This document shows positions 40,830-49,588 of a DNA stretch of 64,000 nt, piece by piece (position 1 is the first letter of the stretch; each line of letters starts with the position of its first letter). A program made the translations under genes and the position numbers. This stretch comes from CALZIK01 sp945787635. Its GTDB lineage: Bacteria; Acidobacteriota; Thermoanaerobaculia; Multivoradales; JAHEKO01. Below the pieces are notes generated by a model, which saw nothing but the letters and a program-made list of their open reading frames with translations, ran no database searches and was not told the DNA's origin. The DNA is taken from positions 111,082 to 175,081 of the forward strand of contig CAMYNM010000007.1 of the NCBI GenBank assembly GCA_947259725.1, read 5' to 3'.

Positions 40830-42047
40830 ATGAACGTTCTGTTCTTCTCGCCGGGCTTTCCCGCGGAGATGCCTCATTTCGTCCGCGGTCTGGCCGAGGT
40901 CGGGGCGCGAGTGATCGGCATCGGAGATCAGCCGCTCGAAGCGATGCCCGACACCGCGCGCAACGCTCTTGCCTACTACGAGCGGGTCGAATCGCTGTGG
41001 GACGAGCCCGCGATTCTCGCCACGGTGCGCGGCCTGGCCGACCGGGTTGGCATCGATCGCGTCGAATGCCTTTGGGAACCGGGCATGCTCCTGGCCGCCA
41101 GCCTGCGCGAGAAACTCGGTCTTCCCGGCATGACCCTCGGGCAGACCGTGCCTTTCCGGGACAAAGAGGAGATGAAACGGGTGCTGGACCGCAACGGCAT
41201 ACGCACCCCGCGTCACGCGCGCGCCACGACCGCGGCCGAGTGCCGGCAGGCGGCCGAGCACATCGGGTTTCCGCTCATCGTCAAGCCGATCGCCGGAGCG
41301 GGCAGCGCCGACACCTATCGCGTCGACGGCGAAAAAGGTCTCGAAGACGTGCTGCCGCGAATCCGTCACGTTCCGGAGGTGAGCGTCGAGGAGTTCATTG
41401 ACGGTGAGGAGTACACCTTCGACACGATCTGCGCGGGCGGCAAGATCCTCTACTACAACATCGCCTGGTATCGGCCGAGCCCCCTGCTCGGCCGCTCGAA
41501 CGAGTGGATCAGCCCGCAGACCGTTTCCCTGCGCAATCCCGACGCTCCGGAGCTCGCGGGCGGCCTTGGCATGGGAAAAGAGGTGCTCAAGGCACTCGAC
41601 TACCGCACCGGGTTCACCCACATGGAGTGGTTTCGCAAGCACGACGGCGAGGCCGTCTTCGGAGAGATCGGCGCGCGACCCCCGGGAGCACGGTCGGTGG
41701 ACATCATGAACTACGCGAGCGATTTCGATGTCTTTTCCGGTTGGGCGGAGGCGGTCTGCCACGGCCGGCTCTCGCAGCCTCTCGAGCGGCGCTACAACGC
41801 TGCGGTCATCTTCAAGCGCGCACTCGGCCAAGGGCGGATTCAGCGCATCGAGGGTCTGCACTCGCTTCTCCAGCGCTTCGGTCCCCATGTCGTCGAGATC
41901 GATCTCCTGCCGATCGGCGCCCAGCGCCGCGACTGGAAACAGACGCTGCGCTCGGACGGCAACCTGATCGTCCGCCATCCGGATCTCGCGGCGACCCTGG
42001 AGATGGCCGACCGCGTCGGCACCGATCTGCAGATCTTCGCCGGCTAG
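40830..42047 (+). CDS. ATP-grasp ligase A (EIGxRPPG group)
   Basis: A 405-residue carboxylate-amine ligase-like ATP-grasp protein. A Rossmann-like N-terminal part (VLFFSPGFPAEMPHFVRGLA, then EVGARVIGIGDQP) precedes the ATP-grasp domain: KEEMKRVLDRNGIRTPRHA, glycine-loop FPLIVKPIAGAGSADTYRV, VEEFIDGEEYTFDTICAGG and the metal-binding VFGEIGARPPGARSVD. A partner glutamate and arginine for Mg-ATP are present. It is clearly paralogous to ATP-grasp D (50609-51829). These enzymes join a carboxylate to an amine through an acyl phosphate; substrates here are unknown. Its last four bases form CTAG with the stop of ligase B on the other strand. Confidence 0.88.
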   Translation: MNVLFFSPGFPAEMPHFVRGLAEVGARVIGIGDQPLEAMPDTARNALAYYERVESLWDEPAILATVRGLADRVGIDRVECLWEPGMLLAASLREKLGLPGMTLGQTVPFRDKEEMKRVLDRNGIRTPRHARATTAAECRQAAEHIGFPLIVKPIAGAGSADTYRVDGEKGLEDVLPRIRHVPEVSVEEFIDGEEYTFDTICAGGKILYYNIAWYRPSPLLGRSNEWISPQTVSLRNPDAPELAGGLGMGKEVLKALDYRTGFTHMEWFRKHDGEAVFGEIGARPPGARSVDIMNYASDFDVFSGWAEAVCHGRLSQPLERRYNAAVIFKRALGQGRIQRIEGLHSLLQRFGPHVVEIDLLPIGAQRRDWKQTLRSDGNLIVRHPDLAATLEMADRVGTDLQIFAG

Positions 42048-43288
42048 TCCGCCTCGACCCGCACCAGCGAAATCAGCCGCCGTAGCCCCGCTTCGACCAC
42101 CTCGGTGTCGGGGTGCCTCAGGATCACATAGCCCTCGCCTTCGTAGCTGTCGCCGATCGGCTGGCCCGGCTCCGGAAGGCGAGCTTCGACGACCAGCTCG
42201 CCCAGCTCGGCTTGTGCCCGGTCGAGCCCCTGGATCGCAGCGACCCTTCCCGGCCGGCCCGCAAGTTCCGGCCCGCTCCTCTGCGCTCTCAGATAGGCGG
42301 CACCGGCGGCGAAGGAACGCTCCGGTGGATCGAACTCGCCAAAGACCATGAGGCGCGCCCAGCCCCGATAGAAATCAAAATCGTGGGCATAGGAGAGCAG
42401 CGTCGTGATCCGGGCTCCGGGCGGCCGGGCACCGACCTCGGAGACCGCGACGCCCCGCTCGCCGCGATCGAACCACTCCATGTGGCTCAAGCCGGTCTCG
42501 AGCCCGAGCGCCCGCACCGCGCGAATGCCGGTTTCCCGGAATTTCTCGAACGGCGGCCCGGCGATTTCGCGCGGCAGCAGTACGCACCACTGGATCCAGT
42601 CGTTCTCGAGCACCTGAAGCGGCGAGGGCAAATATCTCGAGAACGAGTGCCAGAGCGGCCGACCCTCTACGACAATGCTGTCGAACGAGTACTCGTCGCC
42701 GGAGACGAACTCTTCGAGGAGCAGCTCAGCGCCGGGCCGGGGGTTGTAGAGAGCCAGCGCCTGGTCGAGCTCCGAGTCCGCGTTGATGCGATGGGTGCCC
42801 TTGGCGCCGGCGCCCGCGGGCGGCTTGATCACCAGAGGGTAGCCGGCCGCTCGGGCGAATTCGCGCGCCGTCGCCGCCGAGGACGCCAGGTGGTGGCCGG
42901 CACACGGCAGGCCCGCCGCTCGCAGCACCGACTTCATCCGCGCCTTGTCGCGAAAGTTCCGGGCGGTCTCCGGATCGACGCCCGGGATCCCCAGCTCGGC
43001 GCGCACCTCGGCCAGCTGAACCTGCAAGTGCTCGAGGACGCCAATCAGCGCGTCCACCGAGCCCAACTTCTCAGAGAGAGTCCGCGTCGCGTGGGAGAGC
43101 TGCCCGGTGTCGAGTGCGTCGCCGACCCGGTAGTGCGCCGCGAGCTTCGCCTCGAGTCCTCTGGGAAGCTTCTCCAGCGGTTCCTGGCTGACCAGACCGA
43201 CCTGAGCGCCAGGGAGATCCAAGGTCGCGTCCAGGAAACGCAACGTTGTCTCGAGAAAGAACGGAGCCACGAAAACGACGCCGTGCAT
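42044..43288 (-). CDS. ATP-grasp ligase B (EIGxRPPG group)
   Basis: A 414-residue ATP-grasp protein. N-terminal domain VVFVAPFFLETTLRFLDATL then the ATP-grasp core: RDKARMKSVLRAAGLPCAGH, YPLVIKPPAGAGAKGTHRIN, LLLEEFVSGDEYSFDSIVVE, and VAVSEVGARPPGARITTLL. The last motif (E-V-G-A-R-P-P-G) is shared with ligases A and D, making a paralogous trio that I can see from sequence. The gene diverges from glgC across 65 bases, and both starts have TANNNT boxes close by, so the two may be co-regulated. Its 3' end overlaps ligase A in antisense by four bases. Confidence 0.86.
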   Translation of the reverse strand: MHGVVFVAPFFLETTLRFLDATLDLPGAQVGLVSQEPLEKLPRGLEAKLAAHYRVGDALDTGQLSHATRTLSEKLGSVDALIGVLEHLQVQLAEVRAELGIPGVDPETARNFRDKARMKSVLRAAGLPCAGHHLASSAATAREFARAAGYPLVIKPPAGAGAKGTHRINADSELDQALALYNPRPGAELLLEEFVSGDEYSFDSIVVEGRPLWHSFSRYLPSPLQVLENDWIQWCVLLPREIAGPPFEKFRETGIRAVRALGLETGLSHMEWFDRGERGVAVSEVGARPPGARITTLLSYAHDFDFYRGWARLMVFGEFDPPERSFAAGAAYLRAQRSGPELAGRPGRVAAIQGLDRAQAELGELVVEARLPEPGQPIGDSYEGEGYVILRHPDTEVVEAGLRRLISLVRVEAD

Positions 43289-43295
43289 TCCCGGG

Positions 43296-43301
43296 ATTGT
43301 A
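43296..43301 (-). promoter_or_regulatory. -10 element of ATP-grasp ligase B
   Basis: TACAAT on the minus strand ends seven bases before the ATG at 43288. No Shine-Dalgarno sequence lies between, so the transcript is probably leaderless. It is back-to-back with the glgC promoter box 37 bases away. Confidence 0.5.
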
Positions 43302-43337
43302 TCCGCGTTTGATCGCGTCGCGGCCGGGGCACCCTGC

Positions 43338-43343
43338 TAGCAT
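43338..43343 (+). promoter_or_regulatory. Extended -10 (TGC TAGCAT) of glgC
   Basis: TGC (43335-43337) plus TAGCAT lies ten bases before the GTG start at 43354, with no ribosome-binding site. The nine-base motif is identical to the one before the MoaD-MoaE gene. Confidence 0.5.
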
Positions 43344-43353
43344 CCACGCTCCC

Positions 43354-44622
43354 GTGAGAAACGTCGTCACAGCGATTCTGGGGGGCGGGCAGGGCGCACG
43401 GCTCGCGCCGCTGACCCGCCACCGCGCCAAGCCGGCGGTGCCGGTTGCGGGCAAGTTCCGGTTGATCGACATTCCGATCTCCAACAGCCTGCAGGCGGGC
43501 ATCTTCCGGATCTTCGTTCTGACCCAGTTCAACAGCGTAAGTCTGCACCGGCACATCGCGCAGAGCTACCGCTTCGACGTCTTCCGCGAGGGCTTCGTCA
43601 ACATCCTGGCCGCCGAACAGGGCATCGAGAACCGCGACTGGTACCAGGGCACCGCCGACGCGGTGCGACAGAACTTGAATCGGCTGCTGAGCCTCAACCC
43701 TTCAGAGATCCTGATTCTCTCGGGCGACCAGCTCTACCTGATGAACCTGCGCGAATTCATCGAGAAGAGCCATCGCGAGAATGACGCGGACATCACCATC
43801 GCGGTCAAGCCGGTGTCGCGAAACGAGGCGCCGGGACTCGGCATCATGCGGATCGATCGCGACGGTCGGATCGTGCGCTTTGTCGAGAAACCGGACGATC
43901 CGGACATTCTCGACAGCCTGACCCTGGACCAGACGACCATCGACAAGCTCCGCATCAAGGCCGAGCCGGGAATGCTCCTCGCGAGCATGGGAATTTACGC
44001 CTTCCGGCCGGAGGTCCTCGATAAGCTCCTGTCCGGCACCAGCGCCACCGACTTCGGCAAGGAGGTCATCCCGGGCTCGATCGACAACTTCCGGGTCTTC
44101 AGCTACGTGGAGACGGGATACTGGCGCGACATCGGAACGATCCCGGCATTTCATCAGGCCAACCTCGAGCTCACCGTACCGGTACCGGCGCTCAACCTCT
44201 ACAATCCCGATTTCCCGATCTTCACCCACCCGCGCTTCTTGCCCGGTAGCAAGATCGATCGCTGTGAGATCACCCGCGCGATCCTTTCGGACGGGACGAT
44301 CATCTCTGGCAGCCACATCTCCAACTCGATCATCGGCATTCGCGGCATCGTCCGCTCGGGCTCCGAGATCGACCAGACCGTAGTTATGGGCGCTACCCAT
44401 TTCGTGACCCCCAGCGAAGAGGGTTCGCGAGTGCCTCTGGGGATCGGCCCCAATTGCGAGATCCGCCGCGCGATCATCGATCTCGATGCCAGGATCGGAC
44501 ACGACTCGGTCCTGATCAACCAAGACGGCGTCGAGGAAGCCGACGGGGAGAACTACTGCATCCGCGGCGGCATCATTGTCGTGCCAAAGGGCGCGGTTCT
44601 CGAGCCCGGCACGGTCATTTAG
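43354..44622 (+). CDS. glgC: Glucose-1-phosphate adenylyltransferase
   Basis: Makes ADP-glucose, the donor for glycogen synthesis. The 422-residue enzyme shows the activator/ATP loop TAILGGGQGARLAPLTRHRA then KPAVPVAGKFRLIDIPISNS, WYQGTADAVRQNL, LILSGDQLYLM, and the sugar-binding FVEKPDD and GYWRDIGTI; a left-handed beta-helix makes the C-terminus. The GTG start at 43354 gives the expected RNVVTAILGG beginning. The stop codon TAG (44620-44622) is also the first three bases of an inverted-repeat element. glgA follows 178 bases on. Confidence 0.96.
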   Translation: MRNVVTAILGGGQGARLAPLTRHRAKPAVPVAGKFRLIDIPISNSLQAGIFRIFVLTQFNSVSLHRHIAQSYRFDVFREGFVNILAAEQGIENRDWYQGTADAVRQNLNRLLSLNPSEILILSGDQLYLMNLREFIEKSHRENDADITIAVKPVSRNEAPGLGIMRIDRDGRIVRFVEKPDDPDILDSLTLDQTTIDKLRIKAEPGMLLASMGIYAFRPEVLDKLLSGTSATDFGKEVIPGSIDNFRVFSYVETGYWRDIGTIPAFHQANLELTVPVPALNLYNPDFPIFTHPRFLPGSKIDRCEITRAILSDGTIISGSHISNSIIGIRGIVRSGSEIDQTVVMGATHFVTPSEEGSRVPLGIGPNCEIRRAIIDLDARIGHDSVLINQDGVEEADGENYCIRGGIIVVPKGAVLEPGTVI

Positions 44623-44786
44623 TGGCCTGTAACACTCGAAGCGATACTGGATGGCCGAGCCATTCGTCGTCGAGGTCAAGGCGCGCCGACGCAGTCATAG
44701 CGGTGCCTGTGTCGAGGAGGCGCAGCGCAGACATTCGGCGACGGGGGCCGGCCAGGTAGTATCGCTTGGGGTGTTACAGGCCACTA
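44620..44786. mobile_element. MITE-like element with 29-base terminal inverted repeats and TA ends
   Basis: The left end (44620-44648) and the right end (44758-44786) are inverted repeats of 29 bases with 27 matches, starting TAGTGGCCTGTAACAC and, after three variable bases, AAGCGATACT. The 109 bases between carry no gene. The dinucleotide TA at each end fits the TA target-site duplication of IS630/Tc1-mariner elements. It overlaps the glgC stop codon and ends 14 bases before glgA. No transposase is present, so it would have to be mobilised in trans. The transcribed ends can pair into a long hairpin between glgC and glgA. Confidence 0.72.
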
Positions 44787-44800
44787 GTCCATCGGATCGG

Positions 44801-46270
44801 ATGCATCCTTCAATACCTCTCCAGATCTGCTGGACCTCGTCCGAAGTCGCGCCGTTCGCCAAGACCGGCGGGCTCGGCGACGTCAGCGCCGCTCTTCCGC
44901 GTTATCTCCACGACGCCGGCCATGACATCCGCGTCTTTCTGCCTTTTTACTCGAGCATCGACACCCGCGGGCATCGGATCACCGCGGTCGACTTCCTCCG
45001 CGACATCGAGCTCGAGATCGGCCCCCATCGGCTGACCTTCACCGTGTTCACCACCTCGATTTCCGGCGGCGGACCCCCTGTCTATCTGGTCTACTGCCCG
45101 GCGCTCTACGATCGGCCCGGCATCTACACCGACGGTGGCGATGAAGCCATCCGCTTCGCCTTTCTGTCCCGCGCCGCGATCGTCTGCTGCCAGCACATGG
45201 GCTGGTCGCCCGACATCTTCCACTGCAATGACTGGCATACGGCTCTCACCCCGCTCTACCTGAAACGAACTTTCGAGTGGGACCGGCTCTTCCAGAAGAG
45301 CCGCACGGTCTTGACCATCCACAACATCGGTTACCAGGGCACGTTCTCGGCGGAGGTCTGCGAGCAGGTTGGGCTCGGGGGCGACCTCGCCCTGCTCCAC
45401 CAGGAAGATCTCGAGGCCGGCGCCTTGAGCTTTCTCAAGACCGGAATCCTCTACGCCGATGTGCTGACCACCGTCAGCCCCACCCACGCCTTCGAGCTCC
45501 AGACCGATGAATACGGTATGGGGCTGCAGAGTCTGCTGCGCAGGCGAAGCGATCATCTGGTCGGGATCCTCAATGGCGTCGACTATGGCGAGTGGAACCC
45601 GAGCACCGATCGCTTCCTCGAGCATTCCTATTCGCCGGCCGACCTCGGCGGCAAACGCAAGACCAAGCTGGCGGTCACCGGCCGCGTCGGCCTCGACACC
45701 AACGCGAAAATCCCGTTGCTGGGTGTGGTCTCGCGACTTACCGCCCAGAAGGGCTTCGAGGTTGTGTTCGAGCCGTTGCGCGAGGCTCTAGGGGCCGGCC
45801 GCGCGCAGCTCATCGCCCTGGGTACCGGCGAATCGCGCTACGAATCCGCCTTCCGGGACCTCCAGCGCGCCTTCCCCGGCCGAGCCGTCTTCCACCGCGG
45901 CTACAACGAGGAGCTCGCCCACCTGATCGAGGCCGCCGCCGACATCTTTCTCATGCCTTCGAAGTTCGAGCCGTCGGGACTCAACCAGATGTACAGCCTG
46001 AAGTACGGCACGGTGCCGATCGTGCGGCGGACCGGGGGCCTCGCCGACGCCGTCGATCTATACGATTCGGCGACCGGAGAGGGAACCGGCTTCGTTTTCG
46101 ACCACTTTTCGCCCGACGCCTTCCGCTGGGCGCTTGGCTACGCGCTGGCGAGCTACCAGGACCGGGAGTCCTGGGAGCGGCTGATGCTCAACGGCATGGC
46201 CCGCGATTTCTCCTGGGACCGCCAGGGCGCCCTCTACGTCAAGCTCTATCGAGCACTCATCGGGCGCTGA
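44801..46270 (+). CDS. glgA: Glycogen synthase (GT5)
   Basis: Adds glucose from ADP-glucose to alpha-1,4-glucan. The 489-residue product has the nucleotide-binding EVAPFAKTGGLGDVSAALP, then FHCNDWHTALTPLYLKR, TIHNIGYQGTFSAEV, LTTVSPTHAFELQTDEYGMG, LGVVSRLTAQKGFEVVF and MPSKFEPSGLNQMYSLKYGT. The KTGGL motif and the C-terminal Glu (in KFEPSGLNQ) are intact. The start is the ATG at 44801, just after the inverted-repeat element; the open frame from 44651 runs through that element and is rejected. It is probably transcribed with glgC through the element. Confidence 0.95.
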   Translation: MHPSIPLQICWTSSEVAPFAKTGGLGDVSAALPRYLHDAGHDIRVFLPFYSSIDTRGHRITAVDFLRDIELEIGPHRLTFTVFTTSISGGGPPVYLVYCPALYDRPGIYTDGGDEAIRFAFLSRAAIVCCQHMGWSPDIFHCNDWHTALTPLYLKRTFEWDRLFQKSRTVLTIHNIGYQGTFSAEVCEQVGLGGDLALLHQEDLEAGALSFLKTGILYADVLTTVSPTHAFELQTDEYGMGLQSLLRRRSDHLVGILNGVDYGEWNPSTDRFLEHSYSPADLGGKRKTKLAVTGRVGLDTNAKIPLLGVVSRLTAQKGFEVVFEPLREALGAGRAQLIALGTGESRYESAFRDLQRAFPGRAVFHRGYNEELAHLIEAAADIFLMPSKFEPSGLNQMYSLKYGTVPIVRRTGGLADAVDLYDSATGEGTGFVFDHFSPDAFRWALGYALASYQDRESWERLMLNGMARDFSWDRQGALYVKLYRALIGR

Positions 46271-46314
46271 AGAACTCTCTCGCTAACCTGATCTCTTCGC
46301 GGGCGCTTCACTGT

Positions 46315-46426
46315 GCGGCGCCGCAAATGCCTGGAGATACGAGGCTTGCGACCGAGGCAGACGCAGGCGTGCTCGAAGTACGCCGAGGAAGCATAACGCT
46401 TTGGCTTCAGGCATTTCCGCTGCCGC
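46315..46426. repeat. Imperfect inverted-repeat element after glgA
   Basis: Left arm 46315-46333 and right arm 46408-46426 are 19-base inverted repeats with 16 matches (shared core AAATGCCTG). They enclose 74 bases and fill most of the 157-base gap between glgA and the convergent esterase. It could be a small mobile repeat or the hairpin of a bidirectional terminator; there is no T-run. I cannot tell from one copy. Confidence 0.4.
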
Positions 46427-46427
46427 G

Positions 46428-47156
46428 CTAGACCCAGTCGTCGAGGTACTTCGGCAGCATCTCGCGCCATGTGGGCCAGTCGTGGTCCCACTGGGCGCCC
46501 CACCCATCGACGCGGTTGGGAATGCCCTTGGAGCCGAGCACCTGGGCCATGCGCCAGGACTCGCCGGGATCTTCCCAGCGGCCTTCACCCGTGGGCATGA
46601 GGATGAACCGCTTGCGAAGGGTCTCGAGATGGGCACCGTCCCCCAGATCGGGCAGGAAGTGAAGTGGTGAAGAGAAGTAGAAGTCGTCGTTCCAGTCGCC
46701 ATCCAACCACTTGCTCAGATCGTAGGTTCCGCTCATGCAGATCGCACGGCTGAAGACGTCGGGGTGACGGCACACCGAGGCCAGAGCGTTGAAAGCGCCG
46801 ATCGAGGCTCCGGTCGTGATGATCTCCGGCACGCTGCCGCCGCAGTCCTGCCGGATCGCGGGCACTACCTCGTTGTAGATGAAGTCGTCGAACTGGTTCT
46901 GCAGCCACGAGCGGTGGCGCGGCGACCCCTCGCCACTCGTCCAGGCCCGCCCGGCAACGCTGTCGCAGGAGTAGAACTTGATCCGACCCTGTTCGATCAG
47001 CGGGCCCAGCACTTTGATCATCAGAAAGCGCTCGGGCTCCTCGGCATCGCCGCCGGCGGTAGCGAACCAGAGCACCGGCACGCCGTAGTTGCCCCAGCGA
47101 GCGACCGTGACCTCCTGCTGAACTCGCGGCGAGTGCCAGCGGGAGATGGTCTTCAC
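46428..47156 (-). CDS. Esterase (alpha/beta hydrolase, esterase-D-like)
   Basis: A 242-residue esterase. The nucleophile motif is TTGASIGAFNALASV, the oxyanion side is VPVLWFATAGGDAEEPERF, and the late His is in GWGAQWDHDWPTWREML. The order and short size match the COG4947-type esterase family rather than Fes itself. The ATG at 47156 overlaps the stop of ATP-grasp ligase C (ATGA at 47153-47156), so the ligase and esterase are co-translated. No signal peptide is seen, so the ester it cuts should be cytosolic. Confidence 0.85.
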   Translation of the reverse strand: MKTISRWHSPRVQQEVTVARWGNYGVPVLWFATAGGDAEEPERFLMIKVLGPLIEQGRIKFYSCDSVAGRAWTSGEGSPRHRSWLQNQFDDFIYNEVVPAIRQDCGGSVPEIITTGASIGAFNALASVCRHPDVFSRAICMSGTYDLSKWLDGDWNDDFYFSSPLHFLPDLGDGAHLETLRKRFILMPTGEGRWEDPGESWRMAQVLGSKGIPNRVDGWGAQWDHDWPTWREMLPKYLDDWV

Positions 47157-48424
47157 GAGCCTTCTCCCGGCGCACTGACGAGCCCGAGCCGCTCGCCCTC
47201 GGTCTTGCGCCAGAACTTGAGCATCCCCCAGAAGTGTTCGGTGAACTCGTCGACCTCGTGGCGCGGGAAGAGCGACTCGACCTTGAGCCGAACCGCCTCC
47301 TTGGCGGCATCGGACCCGAAGAACTCCCAGGCAACCTCATCCAAATGGGCCAGGTGGGTCGCGCAAAACTCCTCGAAACGATCGGCCTCGAGTCGCTCTC
47401 GGGCGATTGCCGCGTAGGCGGCGAGCTTTTCGCGATACGAACGATCGCTGTCGGCAATCTCGTAGTAGGGATCCCAATCGACGGTGCGCCGCATCTTGCG
47501 CCGCGTCGCCGCGCAGAAGATCGACCAGCGCACCGCCGCCTTGACCAGCCAAGGGAAGTGGTAGTGCAGCGAGGTGACCTGGGAATCCGGACAGGCGTTG
47601 GCGAAGTCGATGGGATGAAAGACGCCGTCTGCCCGCAACGCCTCGCACGAGTTGAAGTCCCAACCGAAGAAGCTGTTGATGGTCAGCGTCATGTCGTCGA
47701 GCAGGCTGGCCTCCTCGACGGTCAGGAAGTTGAAGGCCACCTGATAGCGCTCGTGAAGCGCCGCGCTTGGGTTGTAGCGGACGCAACGCACCTGCGGGCC
47801 CATCCCAATGCAGCGAACAAAGAGGTCGAAGGGATCGACCGCCTTCTGCAGATGAAGCAGGCGCTTGCCGCTCATCTCGTAAGCGACGCGCAGCGCCTCG
47901 GCGCTGTCGATCCGGCTGACCCCGACCCAGCCGCCGCCGTCGTAGGGCTTGATAAAGAGCGGATAACCGATCTTCTCGCCGACTTCGCCAAGATCAAAAT
48001 GACGAGCGTAGCGCTCGAGGGTGGTCTGCAGGTCCGGGCTCGGCTCGTACTCTTTCTGCGGAATCATCCACGTGTCGGGCACCGGCAGACCGAGCCTCAT
48101 CATGGCGCAGTAGCTGGTGTGCTTTTCCATCGACTGGAGCGACCACGGATTGTTGAGAACGTAGAGATCGTCGAGGATGATTGCCTTCTTGATCCACTCG
48201 CGGCTCGAGTGGTACCAGTGGGTCACCCGATCGAGAATCAGATCGTACCGGCACGGCTGGCGCAGGTTGAACGGCTCGATGGTGAGCCGTTCAACTTCGA
48301 AGCGAACGGTGTCTCCCTCGATCGGCAACGCCAGATCGAGCTTCTCGACGATGCGCTCGAAGGAAATCGGCCAATCGACGTCGGCGCCCAGCGAGAGTCC
48401 TATCTTGCGGGTAACTTCAGCCAT
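47153..48424 (-). CDS. ATP-grasp ligase C (different subfamily)
   Basis: A 423-residue ATP-grasp protein distinct from A, B and D. N-terminal LSLGADVDWPISFERIVEKL, then SMEKHTSYCAMMRLGLPVPD (the usual K-lid approach), a glycine loop YPLFIKPYDGGGWVGVSRI, EERYQ-type strand LHERYQVAFNFLT, and the metal region FNSCEALRADGVFHPIDFAN (Asp/Asn ligands). The C-terminal 130 residues are helical. In COG0189-like ligases this layout adds amino acids to a carboxylate. It lies between the CBM48-esterase and the second esterase in one operon (24 bases after the former), and is co-translated with the latter. Confidence 0.82.
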   Translation of the reverse strand: MAEVTRKIGLSLGADVDWPISFERIVEKLDLALPIEGDTVRFEVERLTIEPFNLRQPCRYDLILDRVTHWYHSSREWIKKAIILDDLYVLNNPWSLQSMEKHTSYCAMMRLGLPVPDTWMIPQKEYEPSPDLQTTLERYARHFDLGEVGEKIGYPLFIKPYDGGGWVGVSRIDSAEALRVAYEMSGKRLLHLQKAVDPFDLFVRCIGMGPQVRCVRYNPSAALHERYQVAFNFLTVEEASLLDDMTLTINSFFGWDFNSCEALRADGVFHPIDFANACPDSQVTSLHYHFPWLVKAAVRWSIFCAATRRKMRRTVDWDPYYEIADSDRSYREKLAAYAAIARERLEADRFEEFCATHLAHLDEVAWEFFGSDAAKEAVRLKVESLFPRHEVDEFTEHFWGMLKFWRKTEGERLGLVSAPGEGS

Positions 48425-48448
48425 AAGACCCGCGAGTATAGCGAGGTC

Positions 48449-49588
48449 TCATTCGTACACCATCCAGAGTGGGCCCTTGAAAAGCCAGGACAGGCCGACT
48501 CGTAGGCGGTCGCGCCAATTCTCCCAGTTGTGTCCGTCCCTGGCCTCGGCGTAACGGACGTCCATCCCGGTCGCCTGGAGAATCGGTAGGAGGGACCGGT
48601 TCTCGTAGATGAGCGACTCGTAGATGCCGCAGCTCACGAACAAGCTCTCGGCCGGAAGTCCCGGGGCTTCCCTGAAGGTGTTCATGAAGCTGACCACCTC
48701 GTCCCACTGCTCCCCTCGCCAGTTCCGGTCGCCGATGTCGGTGAAGACGAACGACCCTGACTGGAGCAGGAGCTTGCCGAAGCGACCGGGGTGGCTCCAT
48801 GCCGCCGACAGGGTCGCCACGGCGCCTAGACTGGCCCCCATGAGGCCCCACGCCGAGGGATCCGAGTCGATCGGAAAGCGCTTCTCGAGCTCGGCCGGAA
48901 CCTCCTCCGCGATGAAGCGATCGTGTAGTGGGTTGGAGGTGTACTCGGCCAGGCGGTCTCCCGAATCGGTCATCGCCACGATCAGCTCGGGAATCTCGAG
49001 CCGGTCGATCAGGTTGTCCAGCACCGCCCGGAGGCCCGCGTATCGAAGGTAGTCGGAGCCGTCGTGAACGACCAGCACCGGATAGCGCCGGCTCTTGCGA
49101 AAACGAGCCGGCACGTACACCTTGACGGTGCGCTCCTCGCCGAAGGCCGAGCTCTCCAGAGTGAACTCCTCGATCTCGCCGCGCCGCGCTTCCTCGTCGG
49201 GCCTGGTCCACTCGGGCGTCTCGTAGCCGACGCCCTGAAACACCGAGTTGGCTCCGAACGGATCATGGGCGACGAGCGGATTGCGGGGATCGCGGATCCA
49301 CTTGTGCTTTCCGTGCCGAAACAGGTCGAGCTTGTACTCGACCCGCGACAACTCGGGTAGCTCGAGAACCAGGTACCAGAGATCGCTGTCCTTCAGGCGC
49401 GTGAATGCGAGCGAGGACTCGAGTCCGAAGATCCAGTGCCGCAGGCGCACCTCCTCGGCCTCGCCGCGATAGACAAATGTGGTCGTGGTGCCCTCTTGCA
49501 GAGGAAAGCTCCGCCCGTCGAGAAACCGGTCGATCTCGGCGGGCTCACCCGTGTACGCCTTCTCGAAGGCGCGGATCGCAAGGCTCAT
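48449..49588 (-). CDS. Enterochelin-esterase-like protein with N-terminal CBM48/E-set-like domain
   Basis: A 379-residue protein. Residues 20-120 form a beta-sandwich that looks like a CBM48/E-set domain (TTFVYRGEAEEVRLRHWIFG, WYLVLELPELSRVEYKLDLF), which in many proteins binds alpha-glucan. Residues 160-379 are an esterase-D-like hydrolase: RRYPVLVVHDGSDYLRY, nucleophile in WGLMGASLGAVATLSAAW and His in ARDGHNWENWRDRL. The IroE/Fes order (N-terminal beta domain plus esterase) is typical, but siderophore genes are absent and glycogen genes surround it. The start at 49588 overlaps the S51-like stop as ATGA. Confidence 0.84.
   Translation of the reverse strand: MSLAIRAFEKAYTGEPAEIDRFLDGRSFPLQEGTTTTFVYRGEAEEVRLRHWIFGLESSLAFTRLKDSDLWYLVLELPELSRVEYKLDLFRHGKHKWIRDPRNPLVAHDPFGANSVFQGVGYETPEWTRPDEEARRGEIEEFTLESSAFGEERTVKVYVPARFRKSRRYPVLVVHDGSDYLRYAGLRAVLDNLIDRLEIPELIVAMTDSGDRLAEYTSNPLHDRFIAEEVPAELEKRFPIDSDPSAWGLMGASLGAVATLSAAWSHPGRFGKLLLQSGSFVFTDIGDRNWRGEQWDEVVSFMNTFREAPGLPAESLFVSCGIYESLIYENRSLLPILQATGMDVRYAEARDGHNWENWRDRLRVGLSWLFKGPLWMVYE

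Noticed and set aside
44651..44800. 50-residue N-terminal extension of GlgA
   Set aside because: It is translated from inside the inverted-repeat element. GlgA homology starts at the ATG at 44801.
48449..49588. Siderophore (enterobactin) system
   Set aside because: The Fes-like fold suggested it, but no NRPS, siderophore transport or Fur-type site is present and the neighbours are glycogen genes.
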